Assembly (NCBI GenBank): GCA_964625865.1
Contig: CAZVEV010000035.1
Location: forward strand, 1 to 33,587
Source of the DNA: CAZVEV01 sp964625865
GTDB taxonomy: Bacteria > Planctomycetota > Phycisphaerae > SM23-33
Direction: 5' to 3'
DNA: 33,587 nucleotides
The position numbers and the translations under genes are program-made. Shown here in pieces: positions 8,624 to 15,649 of this stretch. Each line of letters begins with the position of its first letter. Positions within the stretch are counted from its first letter, which is position 1. The notes beneath the pieces were generated by a model. That model did not search any database. It saw only the letters and a program-made list of their open reading frames with translations, and had not been told where the DNA came from.

Positions 8624-8679
8624 GTCGGCTCGGCGGCGACCGGGCCGGTCTGCAGGGCCCGGCCGCCTTTGGAGCCGAC
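8624..8679 (-). terminator. Large GC-rich hairpin after TorF copy 2
   Basis: Nested complementary blocks pair across a short loop: gtcggctc (8624-8631) with gagccgac (8672-8679), ggcgg with ccgcc, and ccgggcc with ggcccgg. It lies two bases beyond the stop codon of the minus-strand porin gene. No U-run follows, so it is a terminator or a 3' stabilising structure. Confidence 0.5.
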
Positions 8680-8681
8680 GG

Positions 8682-9689
8682 CTACCATTCAACGCCCATG
8701 GTCACACCGCCGTAGAACTCGTCGTTCATCGCGGCGCCCAGGTTGTCGCGAAGGGCGTCGCTGTAGTTGATAAATGCCCCTGCCGAGAACCCGCCGTACT
8801 TCGCCGGGATGTCCAGCAGGCTGTTGAGGTCCACGCCTACGGCCAGCCCGAACTCGACCGAGCTGATCTTCGTGGAGGTGTGGCCCGTTCCGCCGATGGC
8901 CTTGTCCCAGAACCGGTTGTCGACGATCACCGTTGCCGACGGTGTCAGCGTCATGTCGCTCAGCAACGGAGCGTCGGTCAGGTCGCCCAGGGCGAACTCG
9001 TGCTCGATGCCTATCGTCAGCACGCCGGCTTCCACGAGGTCGTAGTCGTAGTTGTACGCCACCGACGGGTTCAGTATGCCGTCCTCCAGACCGAACAACG
9101 CACCGTCGTTGACGCTGATCGCTCCGTAGACCTCGTAGCTGGAGTACCCGTCGCCGCCGGCGTTCGGAAAGGTATAGGCGATCCAGCCCAGCTCCATCGA
9201 CACCGCGTCGGTCACGTCGAAGCCCCAACTGATCGTATAATCGACTTCCTGCAGGGACGTCTCGCTGCCCGGCGCCATCGAACGCTGGCCTTCATACCAC
9301 TCAAACCAGGCGTCGAAGGTGATCGTTCCGATGTCCGGCAGGCCCAGGTCCGCCAGGTCGGCCGACAAGGCCACGTCCAACTGGTGGTTGAGCTTCTCGC
9401 GACCCTCGCCGGCGTACTCGCTGAAATTCGCTCCGCGCCAGATGTAGTCGGTGACCACCGCGTACTCGACGGCGAGGGTGATCGGGTACGGGTTGGCCGA
9501 GCCTTCGGCCTCGCCTTGGGGTGCCGGCGCCGGGGCGGCTTCGGCTTCCGCGGCCGCCAGCCAGGTGTTCTCGCCCGCCGAGGCGGGGCCGGCCAACACA
9601 GCCGCCAGCAACAGGGCGGTCATCACGCCACACCAGCGGGTTCCACGTCGTGTCAGAATACGTCTTACGTTACGGTCTGGAGTACTCAT
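8682..9689 (-). CDS. TorF-type outer-membrane porin (Gcw_chp family), copy 2
   Basis: 335 residues. Signal peptide at about 1-38 ('LAGPASAGE'), Ala/Pro/Glu-rich linker, then a barrel that follows copy 1 block by block ('VVTDYIWRGANFSEYAGEG', 'EVDYTISWG', 'YDYDLVEAGVLTIGIEHEFAL') and ends 'MGVEW' with a terminal Trp. It lies 130 bases downstream of the P-II gene on the same strand, with no clear promoter in the gap, so it is probably the last gene of the amt operon. AGGATG 14 bases before the ATG is a modest ribosome site. The function as a nitrogen-linked porin is inferred from family and context. Confidence 0.8.
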   Translation of the reverse strand: MSTPDRNVRRILTRRGTRWCGVMTALLLAAVLAGPASAGENTWLAAAEAEAAPAPAPQGEAEGSANPYPITLAVEYAVVTDYIWRGANFSEYAGEGREKLNHQLDVALSADLADLGLPDIGTITFDAWFEWYEGQRSMAPGSETSLQEVDYTISWGFDVTDAVSMELGWIAYTFPNAGGDGYSSYEVYGAISVNDGALFGLEDGILNPSVAYNYDYDLVEAGVLTIGIEHEFALGDLTDAPLLSDMTLTPSATVIVDNRFWDKAIGGTGHTSTKISSVEFGLAVGVDLNSLLDIPAKYGGFSAGAFINYSDALRDNLGAAMNDEFYGGVTMGVEW

Positions 9690-9764
9690 AATACTTCGTT
9701 CATCCTGTCTTTATTCGGGGTTTCTTCGTTGTTTGGGGTCTTGTCTGTAGAGGGCTGTCAGCGT

Positions 9765-9804
9765 CCGCGGGAGGCCGGCCGGTACGGGCCCGGCCCCCAC
9801 GCGG
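9765..9804 (-). other. GC-rich hairpin between P-II and TorF copy 2
   Basis: On the minus strand ccgcgtggggg-type bases pair imperfectly with ...ctcccgcgg across 40 bases, just after the P-II stop codon. There is no U-run, so it may lower, rather than end, transcription into the porin gene. Confidence 0.35.
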
Positions 9805-9819
9805 AGCTGCCTGGGAGGG

Positions 9820-10161
9820 CTATCCGATCGCGTCTTGGCCCTCCTCACCGGTGCGTATTCGGACGCACCGCTCCAGTGCCACCACCAGGATCTTTCCGTC
9901 GCCGATGGCGCCGGTCCGGGCGCCCTTGACGATCGCGTCGATCGTCGGCTGGACGTAATCCTCGTTGACGGCGATCTCGATGCGGACCTTCTTCAGGAGG
10001 TTGACCTCCACGTCCACGCCGCGATACGTCTCGTGGTATCCCTTCTGCTGCCCGCAGCCCAGGGCGTTGGACACCGAGAGCTTGTATACCTCGGCGGCAT
10101 AAAGGGCCTGTTTGACATCGTTTAGCTTCTCCGGCTGTATGTAGGCAATCACCAGTCTCAT
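9820..10161 (-). CDS. glnK: P-II family nitrogen regulatory protein (GlnK-like, lacking Tyr51)
   Basis: 113 residues, the family length, starting at an ATG 10 bases after AAAGGAG. Conserved blocks are easy to see: 'GQQKGYHETYRG' at the base of the T-loop (residues 37-48), 'KKVRIEIAV', 'TGAIGDGKI' (nucleotide-binding loop) and 'CVRIRTGEEG'. Numbered from Met1 it aligns with E. coli GlnB without gaps: Tyr46 is kept, but position 51, the uridylylated Tyr in proteobacteria, is Val. It should therefore sense ATP/ADP and 2-oxoglutarate without uridylylation. It lies 32 bases downstream of amt on the same strand, the standard glnK-amt pairing, and would block or open the transporter. Confidence 0.95.
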   Translation of the reverse strand: MRLVIAYIQPEKLNDVKQALYAAEVYKLSVSNALGCGQQKGYHETYRGVDVEVNLLKKVRIEIAVNEDYVQPTIDAIVKGARTGAIGDGKILVVALERCVRIRTGEEGQDAIG

Positions 10162-10193
10162 GGTTCTGTTGCTCCTTTCCTGTGCGTCGCCGC

Positions 10194-11561
10194 TCAACTG
10201 TTGCTGAAGATCTGGAACCCGGCGTAGGCTTCCATCCCGTGCTCGCCGACATCCAGGCCGCGCAGTTCCTCTTCCTTGCTGACCCGCAGACCGATGGTCT
10301 TCTTGATCGCCAGGAACAGGACCATGCCCAGGCCGAACGCCCACGCGAAGGCCGCTCCCACACCGATGATCTGCGTCCACAACTGGGCGAACCCGCCGCC
10401 GTAGAACAACCCGCCGTCGGTGTTCAGCAGCCCGCAGGCCAGCGTGCCCCACGCGCCGCAGACGCCGTGGACACTGACCGCGCCGACCGGGTCGTCAACC
10501 TTCAGCACGCGGTCAATGAAGACCACGCTGAAGACCACCAGCGCGCCGGAAACCAGGCCGATCAGCAAGGCGCCGACGGGGCTGACCGTCGCACAGCCGG
10601 CGGTGATGCCCACCAGGCCTGCCAACGCACCGTTGAGTGACATCGAGGCGTCAGCCTTCTTGAACAGGATCCACGAGGTGATCATCGCGGCGACAGCACC
10701 GGCGGCGGCTGAGACGTTCGTGGTCACTGCGATGAAGCCGATGTCTCCGCCCGCAGCGGTGGTCGAGCCGGGGTTGAACCCGAACCAGCCGAACCACAGG
10801 ATGAACACGCCCAGTGCGGCGATGGGGATGTTGTGGCCCATGATGGCCTTCGGCTTGCCATCCGGCCCGTACTTGCCCAGTCGCGGCCCGAGCACGATAG
10901 CGCCCGCAAGGGCCAGCCAACCGCCGATCGAGTGGACCACGGTTGAGCCCGCGAAGTCGCAGAACGGGGTGGCCATGCTCTCGAGCCATCCGCCGCCCTG
11001 GAGCAGTCCGCCCCAGGCCCACGAGCCGAAGATCGGGTAAATCAGCAGCGTGATCGCCGCGCTGTAGACCAAGTAGCTGGTGAACTTCGTGCGCTCGGCC
11101 ATCGCTCCGGAGACGATAGTGGCCGCCGTGGCGGCGAAGACTGTCTGGAAGATAAGGAATGTCCACTCCCAGCCGGCGCTGTCGGAAACCCCGCTCATGC
11201 CGAACAGCGTCGTCCCGCAGAAGCCGTTGCTCGCGCCAAACATCAGCCCGAACCCGACAAACAGGAACGCCAGCGTCCCCACGGAGAAGTCCATCAGGTT
11301 CTTCATGAGGATGTTGACGGCGTTCTTGGCCCGTGTGAAGCCGGACTCGACCATTGCAAAGCCGGCCTGCATGAAGAAGACCATGAACGCCGCGATGCAC
11401 GTCCAGACCACGTCACCATAGCTGTGCTCCCCCCCTCCGAGGTCCGTCACCACGTCGGCCGCCGGTGGCTCCGCAGGCGGCGGGTCCTCGGCCAGGCAGG
11501 CGCTGCTCACCGTTGCGACCAGCACCATCAGTAATATCAGTTTCACTCGCTCAGTTTTCAC
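10194..11561 (-). CDS. amt: Amt-family ammonium transporter
   Basis: About 455 residues; inner-membrane channel for ammonium with the usual eleven membrane segments after a signal peptide. The two pore histidines are visible in 'AGSTVVHSIGGW' and 'VSVHGVCGAWGTLACG'; 'FFMQAGFAMVESGFTRAKN' is the family N-terminal signature. The start is uncertain: a GTG at 11561 lies 9 bases after GGGAG and gives a compact signal peptide, while an ATG seven codons upstream (11582) has no good ribosome site. The C-terminal tail, 'AYAGFQIFSNS', is the part that P-II contacts in the family. It is the first large gene of an operon with the P-II gene and probably TorF copy 2, and is preceded by a sigma-54 promoter. 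Confidence 0.96.
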   Translation of the reverse strand: MKTERVKLILLMVLVATVSSACLAEDPPPAEPPAADVVTDLGGGEHSYGDVVWTCIAAFMVFFMQAGFAMVESGFTRAKNAVNILMKNLMDFSVGTLAFLFVGFGLMFGASNGFCGTTLFGMSGVSDSAGWEWTFLIFQTVFAATAATIVSGAMAERTKFTSYLVYSAAITLLIYPIFGSWAWGGLLQGGGWLESMATPFCDFAGSTVVHSIGGWLALAGAIVLGPRLGKYGPDGKPKAIMGHNIPIAALGVFILWFGWFGFNPGSTTAAGGDIGFIAVTTNVSAAAGAVAAMITSWILFKKADASMSLNGALAGLVGITAGCATVSPVGALLIGLVSGALVVFSVVFIDRVLKVDDPVGAVSVHGVCGAWGTLACGLLNTDGGLFYGGGFAQLWTQIIGVGAAFAWAFGLGMVLFLAIKKTIGLRVSKEEELRGLDVGEHGMEAYAGFQIFSNS

Positions 11562-11606
11562 GATTACTTTCTCCCAAGACATTTACTTAAAGTACCTTAT
11601 CTCTCG

Positions 11607-11759
11607 TCACCTGCCCCGCTCGGGGCGATCGGGTCGGCCCGAACACACACCCGGCAAGCTCGCCGGGTGCGATCCGGGCCTTCGTTGCATGCCGGGGCCC
11701 GCCCGAACCGGTTTCCCCGGCATGGTCTCTACCTTGCTGATATCACGTCTGTCAGTCAT
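11607..11759 (-). CDS. Possible 50-residue leader peptide upstream of amt
   Basis: A short frame starting at an ATG with AGGAAGAG about 8 bases upstream, between the sigma-54 promoter and amt. The product is basic and Pro/Gly/Arg-rich, unlike any family I recognise, and its stop is 24 bases before the first possible amt start. Its later half overlaps stable hairpins. It could be a leader peptide or simply chance; the good ribosome site is the only positive evidence. Confidence 0.3.
   Translation of the reverse strand: MTDRRDISKVETMPGKPVRAGPGMQRRPGSHPASLPGVCSGRPDRPERGR
11649..11723 (-). other. Structured leader of amt (two hairpins)
   Basis: Two stems lie in the roughly 230-base amt leader: acccggc pairing with gccgggt (11649-11668) and atgccgggg (11689-11697) pairing with ccccggcat (11715-11723). 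No known riboswitch consensus was recognised. They may pause or attenuate transcription. Confidence 0.45.
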
Positions 11760-11819
11760 TGCTGTTCTCTTCCTGTGTTCTGTCCGGTCTCGGAACGCCC
11801 GAGAATGCAGATGCTTCAA

Positions 11820-11835
11820 AGCACGTTCCGTGCCA
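11820..11835 (-). promoter_or_regulatory. Sigma-54 (-24/-12) promoter of the amt operon
   Basis: On the minus strand the sequence TGGCACGGAACGTGCT keeps the invariant GG and GC dinucleotides exactly ten bases apart and matches the consensus TGGCAC-N5-TTGC at all but one of its fixed positions. Transcription would start near 11809. The gene for a sigma-54 activator lies immediately divergent, which supports the assignment. Confidence 0.8.
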
Positions 11836-11921
11836 GACGGAAACGAAATCTCCAACATGGTTCTATAAAAGTGCTTACGCGGAAACCCCTCTCAGGCCTC
11901 ACGAATGAATAAAGTACACAC

Positions 11922-11950
11922 TTGTCATAGAAACATCTCTTCGCTACAAT
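11922..11950 (+). promoter_or_regulatory. Sigma-70 promoter of the sigma-54 activator gene
   Basis: TTGTCA (11922-11927), a 17-base spacer and TACAAT (11945-11950), each one base from consensus. Transcription would start near 11957, which lies beyond the first in-frame ATG (11952) and supports the start at 11982. Confidence 0.75.
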
Positions 11951-11981
11951 TATGTTGTTATGCGAGAAGGAAGGGCCACTG

Positions 11982-13583
11982 ATGGGTCTTCCTGACGACG
12001 AAAGGCGAGCGATGACAGAATCAGGCAATGAAAAGACAACGATGCCGGACGAGATAAGCCATGGGACGCAGTTGGAGGCGCTGTACGGTATCAGCAGGAC
12101 GCTGGCGACGGGGAAACGGCAGCGGGCTACCCTCTCGGCCGTGCTCGACATCCTCCACAGCGAACTCGGGATGGCCCGAGCAACCGTGACTCTGCTGTCC
12201 CTGGACGGCAAGGAACTGGTGATCGACCTCGGCCATGACCTGTCCGAACGGCGACGGCGCGCCGTCAGATACCGCTCGGGCGAAGGCGTTATCGGGCGGG
12301 TGGTCCAGACGGGCAAGCCCGCAATCGTACCGAAGGTCTCGGACGAACCGGCCTTCCTCGACCGCCTCCACAAGCGCCGCAAGACCGTCGACGAGGAGAT
12401 CAGCTTCATCTGCGTCCCGATTATGCTCGGGACGGAGGTCGTCGGGGCGTTGTCAGCCGATCGGCCCTACGACCCGGACCACTCGCTGGCCGACGACGCC
12501 CGCCTGCTGAGCATCGTCGCCGGGATGATTGCCAACGACGTCAAGGCCCGCCGGACCGCCGCGGCCGAACGCCAGGCCCTGGAGGAAGAGAATCTCCGTC
12601 TGCGCAACGAACTGGAGGACCGCTTCCGCCCGGAGAACATCATCGGCAATTCCGGGGCGATGCGGGAGGTCTACCGCGCGATTCACCAGGTCTCCGACAG
12701 CGATTCGACCGTACTGATTCGCGGCGACTCGGGGACCGGCAAGGAACTGGTCGCCCATGCCATCCACTATTCCAGCCCCCGCGCCGACGCGCCGTTCGTC
12801 AAGGTCAACTGCGCCGCCCTCAGCGAGAACCTGCTCGAGAGCGAGTTGTTCGGACACGAGAAAGGCGCCTTTACCGGAGCGATCCAGGCCCGCCAGGGCC
12901 GTATCGAGGAAGCCGGCGGCGGCACGCTGTTTCTCGACGAGATCGGCGACTTCTCGCCCACCACGCAGGTCAAGCTGCTCCGCGTCCTGCAGGAGAAGGA
13001 GTTCGAGCGCGTGGGCTCGAATCGCAGCCGCAAGGCCAACGTCCGCGTGATCTGCGCGACCCACCGCGACCTTGAGCAGATGACCGAGGCCGGCACGTTC
13101 AGGCAAGACCTGTACTACCGCATCAACGTCTTCCCGATCTTCCTGCCGCCGCTCCGCGAGCGCAAGGACGACATTCTCCTGCTGGCCGACCACTTCGTCG
13201 AACTCTGCGCGCGGCGGATGGGCAAGGACATGCGACGGATCAGCACGCCGGCGATCAACATGATGGTCGCCTATCACTGGCCCGGCAACGTGCGCGAACT
13301 GGAGAACTGCATCGAACGCGCGACCCTGCTGAGCACCGACGGCGTGGTGCACGGCCATCACCTGCCCCCCACCCTCCAGACCTCCGAGGCCTCCGAGACC
13401 GTGGGTGAGGGCACACTGGCCGAGCGCGTGGACGTCTTCGAGCGCGACATCATCGTCGATGCGCTGAAGCGCACGGGCGGCAACATGGCCGAAGCCGGCC
13501 GCGACCTCGGCGTGACCCCCCGCGTCCTGCGCTACAAAGTCCGCCACCTCGACATCGACTGGCGCATGTACCGGCGGAGATAA
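11982..13583 (+). CDS. Sigma-54-dependent activator, GAF-AAA+-Fis (NifA/NtrC-like)
   Basis: 533 residues from the ATG at 11982, which follows AAGGAAG by 8 bases and lies downstream of the predicted transcription start. A GAF sensor domain occupies about 30-185 ('LYGISRTL', 'GEGVIGRVVQTGKP', 'SFICVPIMLGTEVVGALSADRP'). A linker leads to an AAA+ ATPase: Walker A 'GDSGTGKE' at 248-255, the sigma-54 contact loop 'GAFTGA' at 295-300, Walker B 'GGGTLFLDEIGD', and 'WPGNVRELENCIERA'. A Fis-type helix-turn-helix closes the protein ('GGNMAEAGRDLGVTPRVLRYKVR'). No receiver domain and no Cys-rich NifA linker are present, so it is sensed through GAF. Its divergent placement from the amt operon's sigma-54 promoter makes that operon its likely target. 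Confidence 0.93.
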   Translation: MGLPDDERRAMTESGNEKTTMPDEISHGTQLEALYGISRTLATGKRQRATLSAVLDILHSELGMARATVTLLSLDGKELVIDLGHDLSERRRRAVRYRSGEGVIGRVVQTGKPAIVPKVSDEPAFLDRLHKRRKTVDEEISFICVPIMLGTEVVGALSADRPYDPDHSLADDARLLSIVAGMIANDVKARRTAAAERQALEEENLRLRNELEDRFRPENIIGNSGAMREVYRAIHQVSDSDSTVLIRGDSGTGKELVAHAIHYSSPRADAPFVKVNCAALSENLLESELFGHEKGAFTGAIQARQGRIEEAGGGTLFLDEIGDFSPTTQVKLLRVLQEKEFERVGSNRSRKANVRVICATHRDLEQMTEAGTFRQDLYYRINVFPIFLPPLRERKDDILLLADHFVELCARRMGKDMRRISTPAINMMVAYHWPGNVRELENCIERATLLSTDGVVHGHHLPPTLQTSEASETVGEGTLAERVDVFERDIIVDALKRTGGNMAEAGRDLGVTPRVLRYKVRHLDIDWRMYRRR

Positions 13584-13636
13584 CCGCTTGCGGCTTCGCA
13601 CACCGTCTGGATGGAGACAACCCGTCCGGTTCCCGT

Positions 13637-15067
13637 TCAGCGCGTCGCGTCGACGAGGGCGGCGGCGACGGTGTCCTGGAACTGCTTGGCCTGCCAGTTC
13701 TTCCCGGCGGGCAGGCGGTTGATGAGAATCGAGAAGGCATATGCGGGCTTGCCCGAGGCGTCCAGCACGTAGCCGCTGAGGGCCGAGACGCCCGAGATGT
13801 ATCCCGTCTTGGCCCGGACGCGCTTGGCACAGGCCCCGCCGAGGCGGCGCGACAGCGTGCCGTCAACCCCGCTGACGGGCAGGGATGCCAGGAACACCGC
13901 GGCGCCCTTGGTCTTGAGCACCCCGGTCAGGACGGCCGTCATCGCCCGGGCGGTCACCGCATTGGACCGCGACATCCCGCTGCCGTCGCGAACCGTCAAC
14001 TCGCCGGCGTCCAGGGCGTAGACCTTCGACAGCGTCGCGGTCATCAGCTTGGCCCCGCCGGTCCACGAGCCGCCGCCGGCACAGAGGAAGACGCCCTCGG
14101 CGGCCATGTTCAGGCTGCGCTTGTTCGCCCGCATCAGCGCCAGGCCCAGGTCCGTATGCTTGCGGGCGACCACCTCGGCGCCGCCCATGTCGACCGTCTC
14201 GGGCCTGGCGGCCCGAACGGTGCCGGCCAGCGTGACGCCCGCGCGTCTGAGCCTGTCGGCCAGCACGCGACCGAACAGGAGGGGGGGGCTGTTAGCAGCC
14301 GTCGACAGCGGATCGCGCGTGGCGGTCTTGATCGTTCCGGTGACGGTGAGGCTGGCATCGCCTGAGCCGATGCGGAGGTCCCACAGGTGCCTCGACCCCC
14401 GTCGCGTGCGATTGGCCACCGTGATGAGATAGCTGGTCGGCGAGACCTGCGGCGTCGGCTGGGCCCCGGCCAGGCTGAACGTCACGTCGAAGCAGTTGTT
14501 GTTGAAGTTCACCTCGGCCACGGGGGCACAATACCACCGTTTCTGCTGGTTGGCGGGCCAGTCGGGGTGGCGATGGGAGGCCCCCGCGCGGCGCGACGGG
14601 ATGACGATGTCTCCCGCGACGCGGGCGCCGACGCGCTGTTTGACGGCGGAGGCCCAGGCGTCGAGGTCGGCGTAGATACTGGTCGCGCCGGCCTTGGCGA
14701 GCACGGGATCGCCGAACGTCGGGTCGAAGTTGCCCGCGACGAGCAGGTCATCGCCCCGCCGGATCAGGAGGGTCGAGATCTGGTAGTCCGCCCCGAGGCG
14801 GGCCAGCGCGAAGGCGCTGGTGAGGATCTTCTGGTTGCTCGCCGGGGCCCGCGGGACGCTCTGACGGATTGCCACGACGCGCTTGCCCGTGCGGACATCG
14901 ACCACGGACACCGAGACCGCCGCACCGCTGGTGCGCTCGTACGCTGTGGTTAGGGCCGCGATTCGCTTGTCCGGCGCGGTCCGGGCCGTCGCGATGCCCG
15001 CACAAACGCCGCCCCCCCACAGCCACGCCAGCAACACCCCTGCGATCCGTCGCGATGTCCATCTCAT
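13637..15067 (-). CDS. dacB: D-alanyl-D-alanine carboxypeptidase/endopeptidase, PBP4 type (peptidase S13)
   Basis: 476 residues when started at the ATG at 15067 (GAAGGTGA 8 bases upstream), matching the length of PBP4. Signal peptide about 1-29. Active-site motifs: SxxK at 77-80 within 'APASNQKIL', the 'VRDGSGMSRSN' segment of the S13 family, and K-T-G at 420-422 within 'RAKTGYISG'. A large insert between the first two motifs ('GDDLLVAGNFDPTFGDP' onward) is typical of class C PBPs. It would trim or cut peptidoglycan cross-links in the periplasm. It is convergent with the activator gene and divergent from the PilZ gene; no link to the nitrogen genes is evident. Confidence 0.92.
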   Translation of the reverse strand: MRWTSRRIAGVLLAWLWGGGVCAGIATARTAPDKRIAALTTAYERTSGAAVSVSVVDVRTGKRVVAIRQSVPRAPASNQKILTSAFALARLGADYQISTLLIRRGDDLLVAGNFDPTFGDPVLAKAGATSIYADLDAWASAVKQRVGARVAGDIVIPSRRAGASHRHPDWPANQQKRWYCAPVAEVNFNNNCFDVTFSLAGAQPTPQVSPTSYLITVANRTRRGSRHLWDLRIGSGDASLTVTGTIKTATRDPLSTAANSPPLLFGRVLADRLRRAGVTLAGTVRAARPETVDMGGAEVVARKHTDLGLALMRANKRSLNMAAEGVFLCAGGGSWTGGAKLMTATLSKVYALDAGELTVRDGSGMSRSNAVTARAMTAVLTGVLKTKGAAVFLASLPVSGVDGTLSRRLGGACAKRVRAKTGYISGVSALSGYVLDASGKPAYAFSILINRLPAGKNWQAKQFQDTVAAALVDATR

Positions 15068-15164
15068 GATGCGGTCACCTTCGTCCGGTCCGCCGGCCAG
15101 CCGGCGGGCCGCGCAGCGGTGATACACGCTGGCCGCCCTGAATGCAAGGCCCGCTCCGGAGTGC

Positions 15165-15193
15165 TGGACGACCGCGGGCCGGATCGGTATAAT
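15165..15193 (+). promoter_or_regulatory. Sigma-70-type promoter of the PilZ gene
   Basis: A perfect -10 TATAAT (15188-15193) preceded at 17 bases by a weak -35 (TGGACG, 15165-15170). Transcription would start near 15200 and could continue into the HzsA-related gene. Confidence 0.55.
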
Positions 15194-15264
15194 TCCGGCA
15201 GGCACAATGCCGACGGGACTGTATACGGACGTACAGCAGAGGGCGCACAGGAAGGCGGTGGCAT

Positions 15265-15591
15265 ATGAGTGATCTGTTCGCGGTCGAACGGCGCAAGCAT
15301 CAGCGGCATCCGCTGGCAACAAACATCGCGTTCTATCACGGCCCGACGCAGCGCGACTTTCCGGGGCGGTGCGTCAACATCTCGTCCGGCGGCATGCTGA
15401 TGTACGTCCCGCCGAACGTCCCGGTCCTGGTCGGCCAGCCTATTCGCATGTCCGCCGGGAGCGTGCGGCGCCCGGAGTTCGCGGGCCTCGGCGGGGAGCC
15501 CGTCGACGCCACGATCACCCGCGTTGACCGCGGCGAGTACCTCGGAGGCCAACTCGGCGTCGCCGTCCGCTTCGCCCTTCCGGCGGGGTAG
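15265..15591 (+). CDS. PilZ domain protein (c-di-GMP receptor)
   Basis: A 108-residue single-domain protein. It carries both halves of the PilZ ligand signature: RxxxR in 'ERRKHQRHPL' (about residues 9-16) and NxSxxG in 'CVNISSGGML', followed by the beta-barrel strands ('GQPIRMSAGS', 'DATITRVDRGEYLGGQLGVAVRF'). AGGAAGG lies about 9 bases before the ATG. It has no output domain, so it would act by binding a partner when c-di-GMP rises. The HzsA-related gene starts 58 bases after its stop on the same strand, so they may share a transcript. Confidence 0.9.
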   Translation: MSDLFAVERRKHQRHPLATNIAFYHGPTQRDFPGRCVNISSGGMLMYVPPNVPVLVGQPIRMSAGSVRRPEFAGLGGEPVDATITRVDRGEYLGGQLGVAVRFALPAG

Positions 15592-15649
15592 GCGAGCCCT
15601 CGCCCCCAGCCGCCCACGATCGACTGACAACCCGTCCCAAGGAAATGCC

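Noticed and set aside
8156..8681. Riboswitch in the porin intergenic region
   Set aside because: No aptamer consensus was recognised; only a promoter and a hairpin are supported.
11982..13583. NifA and nitrogen fixation
   Set aside because: The domain order resembles NifA, but no nif genes are in view and the target promoter belongs to amt.
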